Below are positions 45,755 through 57,614 of a stretch of DNA of 64,000 bases, one piece after another. The stretch is from NCBI GenBank assembly GCA_003013855.2, contig PVNU02000424.1, positions 2,046,001-2,110,000 of the forward strand. Direction: 5' to 3'. A model generated the notes under the pieces. It was not told where the DNA came from, did not search any database, and worked only from the letters and a program-made list of their open reading frames with translations. This stretch comes from Liriodendron chinense (Eukaryota > Streptophyta > Magnoliopsida > Magnoliales > Magnoliaceae). The translations under genes and the position numbers were made by a program. Every line of letters begins with the position of its first letter. The first letter of the stretch is position 1.

Positions 45755-46185
45755 TGTAAGGCCCACCTTAATTTATATCTTATATATCTAAGCCGTTCAT
45801 TGGTTTCTCCAAATCATTCATGGATATAGTATTAAAAATAAAGTAGATCCAAATCTCGGGTGGACCACATCACAGGAAAATAGTGGTGATTAAAAGCCTA
45901 CCATTAAAAACTTCATACAGCCCATTGTAATGTTTATTTTCCATCCAACCTGTTGATTGGATCACATGGAAATGGATGAAGGAAAACACAAATATCATCT
46001 TGGTCCAAAACTTTTGTGGCCCCAGGAAGATTTTAATGGTAGGCATTCAATTATCATAGTTTCCTGTGTTGTGGTCAGCTTGAGTTTTGGGTCTACCTTA
46101 TTTTTGGGTTCATGCCTTAAAATAAGTTGGCAAAATGGTGGGATAGGTTGAATTTCACACATATATCAGGTTGGGCCACCTCATT
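45755..46185. mobile_element. Palindromic MITE 2 of 3
   Basis: Same structure: gggtggaccacatcacagg and ccaacctgttgattgg on the left and centre, the inverted arm to 'gaatttcacacatatatcagg' on the right. Same orientation of the asymmetric centre as copies 1 and 3. Confidence 0.78.
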
Positions 46186-46260
46186 TTTTTTTGGATAGCC
46201 TACCCATGCAAATGTTGACAGGATTATTGCATCAAGACATGGATTGCATACACACACACT

Positions 46261-46697
46261 GTAGGCCCCATCACAGTGCCCCATCATGATGTGTGTTTTA
46301 TCCACACCGTTCATTCATTTTTTCCATATTATTTAGGCATGAAACCAAGAAAGAGGTTGGTCCAAATCTCAGGTGGGCCACAATATTGGAAAAGTGGTGA
46401 TTAAACACTCACCATTAAAAACCTCCTAGGGCCCACTGTAATGTTTATTTACCATTCAATATGTTGAGTAGGTCACATAGACATAGAGGAAGGGAAAACA
46501 CAAATATCAACCTGATCCAATACTTTTGTGGCCTGTAAGAAAATTTTAATGGCGCGTGTTCAATTACAACTGTTTCTTGTGGTGTGGCCCAGAAGATACT
46601 TGGGTCTACCTCATTTTTAGGCTCACGCCCTAAAATAAGCTGACAAAATGGTGTTATGGTATGGATGTCACACATACATATATCAAGGTGGTTCTCT
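46261..46697. mobile_element. Palindromic MITE 3 of 3
   Basis: atccacaccgttcattcatt and caggtgggccacaat on the left; atggtatggatgtcacacat closes the right arm. Spacing to copy 2 is about 75 bp and between copies 1 and 2 about 115 bp. Confidence 0.78.
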
Positions 46698-46955
46698 TAT
46701 GTGTGCAGCTTCATCCCATTTTGGGATGGGATTGACATGCCTTTTAGGCCAATGGGATCAGTTTGGCTAAAAGCCCAAATAATTCTAGAGCTTGGGCTAT
46801 CCTTGTCTCAAGCTAATACACGTGCGCGGCACCCACCCACCCACCCATAGAGAGTGAGAGGTACTCAAAGAGCTCCAAGTTATAGTTGTACAAGTGGGCC
46901 TATTGGTACTGTCAACATGTGGTATGCCATGGATGGACCATGTAAGAAAAAAAAA

Positions 46956-46958
<3 letters not shown>

Positions 46959-47014
<56 letters not shown>
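46959..47014 (+). repeat. (GA)28 microsatellite
   Basis: Uninterrupted ga dinucleotides after an A-run; the RERERE/SLSLSL frames here are its translation. Confidence 0.95.
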
Positions 47015-47016
<2 letters not shown>

Positions 47017-47492
47017 TGCCTAACCTTCAAATGTGAGATGTTGTGTTTTTCCTATTAGTTGTCCAATCTACAGACACTAATCAAAGGGTTATCATTATTT
47101 TATAAAAAAGAATATTGTACATGGTCCATCAATCACAAGGATATGCTTAAGAGATGTATGTGGATTGGGCATAGGTGTGCCAAATTTTGTGGTATGGTGA
47201 TAACAAATTTCGTCTCATACTCTATAAAAGGTAGGTATAGAGAGAATAGAGGCAAATATAACAAATTACCAATTTTCAGACATTTGTGGTTTGTGTTTAC
47301 CAAACAAGTTCTTATGAAAAAGTGTTTATTTTAAGATATTAGGACTTTTTTCAAACAAATTACCAAACATGTATTTCAATGCTTATAAATATAAAAATTC
47401 AGCACTTTAATCATTTTTCAGTTTACCAAATGACACATAAGTGCTGGGAAATGACTTAGGGTTTTTTGGTGAGATCTAACTGTAAGTGAGGT

Positions 47493-49003
47493 TGTTGAGT
47501 GCTTAAATGTGAATAATCTAACCCTATTTCCTCACTAACTATACATGGTTTTCAAGCTTAAAGACTATTCTAATGCATGGTTTTATGATTGTAGGAATGA
47601 GAGAGACTTCACTTGATCGATGGCTAAAAGAGTGCATTTAGGAACCTAAGATGAAGACCCAAGGTGGCCCAAAGAAAGAAGAAAGCAAAGAGAGAAGAAA
47701 GAAAGAAGAAAGTGTGCAGAAAATAGGCCCGACCAGTCTTGACCGGTCGGCCACCCCTTGTTTGCTCTCTGGACTCACTACACAAGAGGGCCGACCGGTC
47801 AAGATCGGTCGGCCAAGGTCTTCCCCCTCAGAATGCTCACTGGAATGTTCATAGAACAGGCTAGACCGATTGTGACTGGTTGGCCAGCCCAGTCCGACCG
47901 GTCGGCTACTTGAATTTCAGCGTGATTCCAGCAGCTTCCTCTTAAAGCTCCAATTTTCTAGCGCAAGTGCGTAAGGACTACGCAAATCTGGAAGATTCTA
48001 AGGCTGTAGACCCTCTCCACTATAAAAGGGGACCTAGGGGACGTAGCTAAGGTATCCTAAAAGAGATCTACGAAGGTGGAAAGTGGCGGAAGTCGTATTC
48101 AGAGTTCCACGACTCCTAGTTTGTGTTTTCTAGTTTTATGTTTTTAGTTGTTTTCATGCTTCCTTGAATCATGAACGGCTAAACATCTTAGCTAGGGCTG
48201 AGAGGTGAAGCTTGTAGTGAATCTGAGATGCTTTAATTCGTTTTATGTTGGTTTCAAGTTGGAATTATTGAAGAACAATGGTTTATAGAAGTTTGAATAA
48301 AGTTCTAAGTAGTTTTTCTTAATCTTATGATGGCTCATGGATGTTTGGAAGAATTTCTTTAGTTCTTAACTATTTTGCACAGTTCTAGACCTGTACGCTT
48401 CGAGGAATCGGATTCAATACGCTCTAGACTTGGATTTCCATGTGGGAACTTCAACCAAAGTTCTACCTTTTTGTTCTAATTCGGAATTATGTGTTGATAG
48501 TATATGTGATTTGAATGAAGTTCAAATCATGATCTAGTTATGGTTTGTGACAGAGTTTAATGATGATTATGATTGTGATCTTAATCTATTGGAACTGGGA
48601 TTGACCTATGCAATTGAGTGTGCTCAAGTCCTAACTTGAATTGAGGGAATTGTGTTTAAAATCACACATATGGCAGATTGTATGTTATAACCGCTCTATC
48701 ATCCGGCTAGATAGGATTTGATTTCGATTCTAGTTGTGAAATTGGAAAACCACAACGAATTATGCATTGAGGATTGCTACAAGTGGATCCTTGGACCCCT
48801 AGTGCTTTTTTTTTTTTATATTGATTACATTCATTTTTAGTTTAAGAATCATATTTACATTCAATTTTAGAAATCTGTTTGGTTAGCTCTCAAGTAGAGA
48901 ACATTATAAGTGATTTTGTGAATTCCTGACAAGTCCCTGAGAACGATCTTGGTCTCTACCGAATTATTACTACATTGCAACCCTACACTTGGGGAAGCGA
49001 ACA
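47493..49003 (+). mobile_element. Solo LTR of the element C family
   Basis: Starts tgttgagtgcttaaatgtg and ends gggaagcgaaca, 1511 bp, with perfect 5-bp duplication gaggt (47488-47492, 49004-49008). It carries GACCGGTC modules (47730-47910) and TATA box tataaaag (48021-48028). More diverged from C than C's two LTRs are from each other. Confidence 0.92.
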
Positions 49004-49008
49004 GAGGT

Positions 49009-50483
49009 CCATTTTTGTGATCAACGATCAAGATCTCTTGAGATAATGATGATCGATGTGTGTATTAAAATGAAAGCACATAAAATAAATTTTTAGATTT
49101 TATCATTATTGATCGTGATATATTGTGATTGTAATCATGTCAGGTGGGCTACTCATTTTGGAATACAACAACCAAAATGTGTAACCCCACATGTCTCTTG
49201 ATTATTAAATGTAAATGTGCGTATATTAGTACACGTATGCATGCGTGTGTATGTAGATCTTTCTTTATATTCATAATATCATTATTGATCACGGGTCCAC
49301 TGGTCCACTAATGATTGGAACCATCATCAACTATGATGATCAAAATTGATGAAAGGATCCATCATCAATGGTGAACATTAATGGTGATGGTCGGATCCAT
49401 CATGAACGGACATGATCAACGGTGATGATCGGATTCTCCTTTCATCTTGGCACTTGTTTTCTTTAAATCAATGGTGATGATTTCTAAAAACCCCACCTTC
49501 GGCTACAAAGCTGGTTAAGATAACTGAATGAATGGAGGTCCATATCCCTAAACTCTATATCCAAAACCAGCCAAACTCACCCTTGGAAGCCCCAATCCAT
49601 AGCCCAACTCAAGCCTAAACCCATTGAATTCACCCCTAATCACTAGCCCGAAAAACCATCCATAAGAAAAACCAGTCCAAAATTCCTAAAAAGTCAAACT
49701 TGGTGAGTCAACTTGCTGAGTCAAATCACTAAGTCAATTCACTGGGTTAGTCCATCCCCTACACCCAGTCAACTTACCATGTCAGTCCATCCTTCAAACC
49801 CAGTCAACTCACCTAGTTCTGATCCATAGGCTCGGAGCAGCTCCGAACCTCGAACCTGAGGCTTTCTTCCTTCAGGTTTGGAGTCTGTATGCTCCGAAGC
49901 TGAAGCAGAGTGACCGTACAGGGCCGTCCAAAATTATTTACTGGAACTGTCACCCCTCGTAGCTATAAATACCCCTTCTCCCTTTCGTTTAGAGCATTCA
50001 AAAAATCCCTCAACATCCCAAAAAACCCAGAAACTCCGAGTCCATCTCCTCCCCTTTAAGCCTTAGCCCATTCCTCTACCAAAGAGAGCCCGAGTGAGTA
50101 AAGAGTCTAGCCCTGGTCCAGCCTAGCCTGACCCAAGTTCAAGCCTTTCAAGCTATCTAAGTCTCGATCTTAGCCGCTCGAAGCCAATCCTTACGATACC
50201 TCCGTCCATCCAGTTACTCTTACACAAACATCATCTCATTTGCATCTAGCATAAGTGTAACATTTACTATTCTTCCAACCCCCCTGCTTATCATTCTACT
50301 ACAAGCACTAGATTAGGTCTTAGCGTATGCTTTGAGGTTTGCCGGCACACCCGAAACTTGCTCATAAAAACTTTAACCAATCAAATACACATCATGCATC
50401 TTGCATAAAGCACCTGTCAGTTCGAGCGTATGCTCTGGGCTTGCTTGTCTGATTGGAACCTGCCCATCAGAAACTCTTACTAT
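49009..50483 (+). mobile_element. Possible LTR/leader of element E
   Basis: Non-coding. TATA box tataaata at 49964-49971, then a leader rich in cc/ct; duplicated 'gcgtatgct(t/c)tg(a/g)g(g/c)tt' segments at 50320-50345 and 50407-50445. Element E's gag, in the same orientation, follows only after the element D block, so this may be E's LTR/R-U5, split by D. No LTR borders or primer site can be fixed. 49315-49435 is a run of short atc/gat quasi-palindromes. Confidence 0.35.
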
Positions 50484-51940
50484 TGTTCGCTTCCCCAAGT
50501 GTAGGGTTACGATGTAGTAATAATCTCGATAAGACTGAGGTCGATCCATAGGGAAGGAAGTAAACAATTCGAACTACCCTAATAACTAAAAGCTTAAAAG
50601 GTTTATGAAATCGGTTTTGAACATGAAATAGGAAAAACTGATAATGAAAGGGTAACTAGAGCATCAAGGATCCACTTATAGCTCTTCTTTGATGCATAAT
50701 TCGATGTGGTTTCTCACTTACTCAACTAGAATTGAAATTAAATCCTATCTAGCCGGATGATAGAGCTGTTATATTATCAAAGCAATCCAACATGTGTTGT
50801 TCATCAACATGATTCCCTCTATTCAAGCTAGGACTTGAGCACACTCAATTGCATAGGTCAATCCTAATTCGAATAGATTAAGATCATAACTATAATAAAC
50901 ATCAAACCTTGTCACAAAGCTTAACTAATACCATGATTTGAACTTGATTCAAATCACATAAATACCCAACACATATTTCAGAATTTTTAGAAAAGTAGAA
51001 CTTTTGGTATGAAGCTCCCACATGAGGATCAAAGGTCTAGAGCGTATTGAATCTGATTCCTCAGAGCATACAGGTCTAGATCCATGCAAACAAATTAAGA
51101 ACTAAAGCAATTCTTCCAAACATCCATGAGCCATCATAAGATTAAGAAAAACTACTTAGAACTTTATTCAAACTTCTAAAAACCATTGTTCTTCAATAAA
51201 TCCAACTTGAAACCAAATCAAACGAATTAAAACATCTAGGTAAACTATAAGCTTCACCTCTTAGCTCTAGCTAAGAGGTTAGCTAATGAAAAGTATAAAA
51301 ATAAACTAGAACTAGAAGAAGAAGAAAACTAGTTGTAGGAGGCTAGGAAGCCTCCTAGGTCTTGAATCCTTTGCTCCCCATGTTGCTAGATGCCCTAGGA
51401 AGAGAGTGGAGGTGGACTTTTATAGAAGAAATTCGAGAACTTGTGGAGAATTACTGCTCTTGCGCAGTGAAATTCGGATTTGGAAACATCCTAGTACAAT
51501 CAGGACACTGGTCGGTCGGAGCTTGAGCGAAAAGCAGCCCAACTCTCTGGACGTTTTACTACACTGGCCGACCCACCATCCGATCGGTCGGCCGGCCGGA
51601 CCAAGGGTCGACCTTCACAAATATTAGACAGCAAAATTACTGTTTCTAGGCAGTTTGGCCGGCCAGTCACTGGCTGTGGCCGGCCAGTTGATCAGGCTAA
51701 AAACATGTGTTTTCTTAGTTTTTCCTCCTCCATCTTCATTACTCCTTTGCTCCATCTCTTATCCTTTATTTCTTTGATCTCCAAGGCATGTAAGAAGGGC
51801 CTCTAAGCATCCGAATGGTGAAGCCTAACTCTCATTCCTACAATCACAAATTCATGCATTAGATTAGTCTTTAAATCATGAAAACGATGCATAATGAGTG
51901 ATGAATTGGGGTTAGAATATGCACAATTAAGAGCTCAACA
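50484..51940 (-). mobile_element. Element D 3' LTR
   Basis: 1457 bp, next to polypurine tract complement caccccccaac at 51941-51951. U3 with ggccggcc/gatcggtcgg modules at 51505-51700; TATA box tataaaag (complement, 51424-51417). Confidence 0.88.
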
Positions 51941-53391
51941 CACCCCCCAACTAACATTTTGCTAATCTCGAGCAAAACATCCGTGAAACAAGTTCCATTC
52001 TCCAAAACCCAACTCCCCTTGAGAAGCCATGCTTCTATACACTCCAAGACATGCAAGTGCAAAAATCAGGAAAACTTAGTGATAGAAGTTGAGATCTTAA
52101 CCTTCTCAAAACATAACAAGTGTTGATATAGAATTCCCACTGATTGATTGATAAATAGAAGGATCCAAACAAATTTAACCTAATGTGCATAGTGAATGTT
52201 CATATTATGAATTTTCGGGGTTATCTTCTTCATAGATCAACTAAATTAGGGATCTAAGGTGTATAGATCAATAACAAGCCTATGATAGGAATTTGCTTGA
52301 CCGTACTTCTGACGGCTTTCACACTACGTCCCATTTCCGGCTTTCATTACGGGTAGACCATCCCCCGGTTGGTAATAGGTAGCCCTTTTCGAAATTTTCC
52401 ACCATATTTTCAATCATTCCCATATTTTCACCATTCCTTTCCTTTTCATACACATTAGACATGATTTTTAAAAATCCATATCTTTTGTTATTTTTCCATG
52501 GACAAGGATGGACAAAGTACCTCGGCTTGGTTTCTTAACACCTCAAATCTAAACCTAGCCAATCCACAAATCTACATAATCCTTTTAAAACATGAGAATC
52601 GTGTAAAGTGAACTAGGTGTAAAAGTGTTTCAATTTTTCTATCAATCAAATTAATATGGGAATCCAATTTGAAAACCATCATGTTACAAGTCCTTTAAGA
52701 GTTTCAAAATCATCTCACTACATCTTTCTTCCTTTCATACTTACGACATCCCAAGTGCATATAAACGTGATTTTCCAAAGGAGTTTTGAATTTTCAGAAA
52801 AATAGAAAAATTTCTACATAATTGATTGAAATGTCACAAAAGCTAATAGATTCATCTAAGGAATCTCTCACCCCCAACCAAAATCTTACATTGTCCGCAA
52901 TGTACAAAGATATGCAATATGCATGACATGAGAGCAATGATATAAAACAGAGGGTGAGAACGAGAGTACATGAGGTAGCAAGTTGATCAATTCTAGCATC
53001 TTCCATTGTCTCGATGAGACTTATTCAATCCTAAATGCAGAAAAGAAATCCTAACCTACCTACGTACCTTTGATTAGTCCGATCGACTACATGATCAAAT
53101 TTGAGCAAGATCTTCATGAATTTCAATAGGTTTCTCATGAGGACCATCCAAAGTCCCGCTCGAATGTACACATGGGTGTGTTTCTTTATTAAGGTCCAAT
53201 CATAGTGTGCACCACACGCATGTAAGGAGGAGATAAGAGCAGCAAAAAGATATCTCCTCAAGTTCTGAATTGGGTTGTAATTGATTAAAAACGGGTCCTC
53301 CCAATCAGAATTTTCAATGGGCTAAAGAACCCATGATGGTGGAGAGACATTCATTAAGTATTCTTTAGTTTGGGTTGTCTCTTCCACAATT
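51941..53391 (-). other. Element D 3' non-coding region
   Basis: Conserved with 32268-33396 of element C (complement) and nearly identical to 56418-57614. It includes cccggttggtaataggtag, ggacaaggatggacaaagta and 'ttacattgtccgcaatgta'. No coding signal; the open frames here are short and compositional. Confidence 0.75.
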
Positions 53392-54675
53392 TCAGAATTG
53401 CACGGTGTTTCCACAGACAATGGTAAAAGTGTAAATCATGGAATGGTGTTCTTCAGGCACCAACATTGTGTTTAACAAAATATCCAACTCTGTTATCATC
53501 TCATCATCAAGATCATAGGGGTGGGCAATGCATTCCTCTAGGAAATCGAGAGAGTCGGATGAAGGGTCCTCGTTCTCTCTAAGTGATTGAGGAAATTCTG
53601 TTTCCAGGGTAATGAATTCCTCCTCTATAGAGGGGAGGTCTTCCAAAGAATTTTTTTCAGATTCAGTAGTAAGCACATCATCTAGCATTAGTTGATCTTT
53701 TGAAATTTCAGATTGTGCCACCCCATCATCCAAAGAAACATAATTTTCAACCCAAGGGAGTTCTTCCACAATAGAATCCGGCATGTGTTGTTAGTGGAAG
53801 GACTAAAAAATATTGAGTTCAGCCATCTCTCTAGCAAGAATATCTTCCGGCGACTCATAAGCATTCGACCCTTTGGAAGAAGAAATCATAGACTCACAAT
53901 TATCCTTCAAACCTTCATTATAGGCAATTAAACTATTACTTTTAGATTTTGTAGATTCCTCGGGTTCGTCAACCGTCATTGAAATCTCTTCATCATTTAA
54001 ATCGGAATAGATAAAAGAGATAGTTGATTTACCATAATCGATGGTAATGTTGGGATCACTGAGATTTACATCCCCTAAAAGTTTAGTCATCAAATCGGAA
54101 GAGGGTTAGGCTTGGATAGCCTCATCCTCATCGTTGTTGGGGAATGATTCGGTGTTCCCAATGTCGGGTTCAGGATTTTGAGATGGCGAGAGGTTTTGTA
54201 TGCATTGCTCAATTATTTTCATAAACTCTCGCAGCGTATCCTTAAGAGTTCGTGTCAGTTGTGGCTCATGAGAAAGAAACTCTTGAGGATAATTGTTGGC
54301 ATCCATGGTTGGCTCGTCTCCCAAATTGAAATTTTGATGCTCCCGCCTATTAGGATTGTGCATGTCATATGTTGGGCTATTAGATGATTGTTGATATGTA
54401 TAGCTAAACAAGTGATCATGCATTGTCCTAACTGGTGAAACATTATTCATTTCTTTCTGATACTCTCCCATTGTCTTGCCCGGTGAAAAGTTATGCACAT
54501 TGTTCTTATTCCAGTAATCTCGCAATGTCTTACGTGGGGGAGTATTAGAAGTAGATTGATTCATAGAAAAATATTCATGCTTGTAATGGTTCCAATCATA
54601 ATGATTTTGAATTCCTTGATCCGATCTCTCATCTTCCAAAAGGTATTTAGATAGTCCACCCGTCCAATCATTCAT
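53392..54675 (-). pseudogene. Element D single ORF: gag-N-terminus-like repeats plus acidic linker
   Basis: One reading frame of about 428 codons with only two stops (TAA 54108-54106, TAG 53805-53803). The first 189 codons start MNDWTGGLSKYLLEDERSD and hold three related motifs, PPRKTLRDYWNK, SPGKTMGEYQKE and SPVRTMHDHLFS. They resemble the single PRTLRDYLQPA motif of element C gag. The last third is acidic and contains LDFLEECIAHPYDLDDEMITELD, matching the PLEACLAHS protease-RT linker of C. Thus gag start and linker survive while capsid core, protease, RT and integrase are gone. Function unknown; the rarity of stops is notable for a derivative without enzymes. Confidence 0.65.
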
Positions 54676-54927
54676 AATGAAATTATAAGAAATTGAAACT
54701 ACCCTAATCTAGGAAGCAAAATAAAAAGAAGAAAGGGAGATGGGGAGATGTTACCTATGGAAGTGAAAACTATGTCAGCAACTAAGTTCCTACAAAACAC
54801 AAAAACAGAGAATTGTTAGTAATCTAGAAAAAAATCAGAAAACTACTTCTAGAAAAATTGAAAATCCTACCTAACTAAGACTACTATATAGCTACTAGAA
54901 CAATTAGAACCGTTTAACCTCTTTCTT

Positions 54928-54945
54928 CGGCAACGGTGCCAAAAA
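54928..54945 (-). promoter_or_regulatory. Element D primer-binding site (tRNA-Asp type)
   Basis: The complement reads tttttggcaccgttgccg, one mismatch from the Athila tRNA-Asp site, directly inside the LTR end. Confidence 0.78.
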
Positions 54946-54947
54946 CT

Positions 54948-56417
54948 TGTTCGCTCGCCTCAAGTGCAAGGCTGCGATGTAGTAATAATATCGGTAAGAC
55001 CGAGGTCGATCCACAGGGAAAGAAGTAAACAATTCCAACTATCCTAATAACTAGAATCTAAGAGGTTTGTGAAATCAATTTTTAAACATGAAACATGAGA
55101 ATCTGATAATGAAAGGAAAACTAGAGCATCAAGGATCCACTTATAGGTATCTTTTGATGCATAATTCGCTGTGATTTCTCACTTACTCAACTAGAATCGA
55201 AATTAAATCCTATCTAGCCAGATGATAGAGCGGTTATATTATCAAAGCAATCCAACACGTGTTGTTCATCAACATGATTCCCTCTATTCAAGTTAAGACT
55301 TGAGCACACTCAATTGCATAGGTCAATCCTAATTCTAATATATTAAGATCATAACCATAATAATCATCAAACCTTGTCACAAAGCTTAACTAATACCATG
55401 GTTTGAACTTGATTCAAATCACATAAACACCCAACGTATATTTCAGAATTTCTAGAAAAGTAAAACTTTTGGTATGAAGTTCCCACATGAGGATTAAAGG
55501 TCTAGAGCGTATTGAATCTGATTCCTCGGAGCGTACAGGTCTAGATACATGCAAAATAATTAAGAACTAAGGCAATTCTTCCAAACATCCATGAGCCATC
55601 ATAAGATTAAGAAAAAATACTTAGAACTTTATTCAAACTTCTAAAAATCATTGTTCTTCAATAAATCCAACTTGAAACCAAATCAAACGAATTAAAACAT
55701 CTAGGTAAACTATAAGCTTCACCTCGTAGCTCTAGCTAAGAGGTTAGCTAATGAAAAGCATAAAAACAAACTAGAACTAGAAGAAGAAGAAAACTAGTTG
55801 TAGGAGGCTAGGAAGCCTCCTAGGTCTTGAATCCTTTGCTCCCCACATTGCTAGATGCCTTAGGAAGAGAGTGGATGTGGCCTTTTATAGAAGAAATATG
55901 AGAATTTGCGGAGAAGTACCGCTCTTGTGCAGCGAAATTCGGATTTGGAAACATCCTAGTGCAATTAGGACATTGGCCGGCCGGTCAGACCCCCCTAGCC
56001 TGCCTGACCGGAGCTTGAGCGAAAAGCAGCCCAACTCTTTAGACGTTTTACTACACTGGCCAACCCACCAGCCGATCGGTCGGCCGGCCGGTCGGACTAA
56101 GGGTCGGCCTTCACAAATATTGGACAACAAAATTGCTATTTCTAGGCAGTTTGGCCGACCGGCCAGTCGGTCAGGCTAAAAACGTGTTTTCTTAGTTTTT
56201 CCTCCTCCATCTTCATTACTCCTTTGCTCCATCTCTTATCCTTTATTTCTTTGATCTTTAAGGCATGTAAGAAGGGCCTCTAAGCGTCCGAATGGTGAAG
56301 CCTAACTCTCATTCCTACAATCACAAATCCATGCATTAGATTAGTCTTTAAATCATGAAAATCATGCATAATGAGTAATGAATTGGGGATAGAATATGCA
56401 CAATTAAGAGCTCAACA
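54948..56417 (-). mobile_element. Element D 5' LTR (shared by the tandem copies)
   Basis: 1470 bp, highly similar to 50484-51940. Modules at 55975-56165; TATA complement at 55889-55882. On its upstream side lies a second internal 3' region rather than unique host DNA, so this LTR serves as the 3' LTR of the neighbouring partial copy. Confidence 0.87.
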
Positions 56418-57614
56418 CACCCTCCAACCAGCATTTTGCTAGTCTCAAGCAAAACATGCGTGAAACAAGTTCCATTCTACAAAACCCAACTCTCCTTCAG
56501 AAACCAAGCTTTTATACACTCCAAGACATGCAAGCGCAAAAATCAGGAAAACTTAGTGATAGAAGTTGAGATCTTAACCTTCTCAAAGCATAACAAGTGT
56601 TGATATAGAATTCCCACTGATTGATTGATAAATAGAAGGATCCAAAAAATTTTAACCTAATGTGCATAGTGAATGTTCATCTTATGAATTTTCGGGGTTA
56701 TCTTCTTCATAGATCAACTAAATTAGGGATCTAAGGTGTACAGATCAACAACAAGCCTGTGACAGGAATTTGCCTTACCGTCCTTCCAATGGCTTTCACA
56801 CTACGTCCCATTTCCGGCTTTGGTTACAGGTAGACCACCCCCCGGTTGGTAATAGGTAGCTCTTTTCGAAATTTTCCACCATATTTTCAATCATTCCCAT
56901 ATTTTCATCCTTCCTTTTCTTTTCATACACATTAGACAGGATTTTTAGAAATCCATATCTTTCGTTATTTTCTCATGGACAAGGATAGACAAAGTACCCT
57001 GGCTTGGTTTCTCAACACCTCAAATCTAAACCTAGCCAATCCACAAATCTACGTAATCCTTTCAAAACATGAGAATCGTGTAAAGTGAACTAGGTGTAAA
57101 AGTGTTTCAATTTTTCTATCAATTAAATCAATAGGTGAATCCAATTAGAAAACCATCATGTTATAAGTCCTTTAAGAGTTTCAAAATCATCTCACTACAT
57201 CTTTTTTCCTTTCATACTTATGACATCCCAAGTGTATATAAACGTGATTTTCCAAAGGAGTTTTGAATTTTCAGAAAAATAGGAAAATTTCTACATAATT
57301 GCTCGAAATGTCACAAAAGCTAATAGATTCATCTAAGGAATCTCTCACCCCACAACCAAAATCTTACATTGTCCGTAATGTACAAAAGATATGCAATATG
57401 CTTGAAATGAGAGCAATGACATAAAACAGAGGGTGAGAACGAGAGTACTTGAGGTAGCAAGTTGATCAATTCTAGCATCTTCCATTGTCTCGATGAGACT
57501 TATTCAATCCTAAATGCAGAAAAGAAATCCTAACCTACCTACCTACCTTTGATTAGTCCGATGGACTACATGATTAAATCTGAGCAGGATCTTAATGAAT
57601 TTTAATATGTTTTT
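56418..57614 (-). mobile_element. Element D second copy, internal 3' part only
   Basis: Collinear with 51941-53130 with few differences. It breaks off near 57614 within the 'gatcttaatgaatttta' block, before the coding frame. Confidence 0.85.

Larger units (their letters stand above)
44917..47437. mobile_element. Tourist-like (PIF/Harbinger) element carrying nested MITEs
   Basis: Begins gggactgtttggtaaaac and ends in the complement of tgtgtcatttggtaaact, an imperfect terminal inverted repeat, with the 3-bp duplication taa at 44914-44916 and 47438-47440. Inner sub-termini both carry 'agtgctgaa/ttcagtgct'-like words. No transposase. Its 2.5-kb size is due to three palindromic MITEs and a GA tract inside. 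Confidence 0.6.
50484..57614 (-). mobile_element. Element D: tandem non-autonomous Athila derivative
   Basis: Minus-strand order from high to low coordinates: 3'-type internal sequence (57614-56418), LTR (56417-54948), primer site, internal region with one degenerate reading frame (54675-53392) and 3' non-coding sequence, polypurine tract, LTR (51940-50484). So it is internal(partial)-LTR-internal-LTR, in one orientation. No protease, RT, RNase H or integrase exists. LTR termini (TGTTGAGCTCTTAATTG ... GAAGCGAACA on one side) and 3' blocks link it to elements B and C. Confidence 0.85.

Noticed and set aside
51406..51627. Open frame repeated in both element D LTRs (also 55871-56179)
   Set aside because: It spans TATA box and U3 modules in the antisense direction; similarity between copies only reflects LTR identity.
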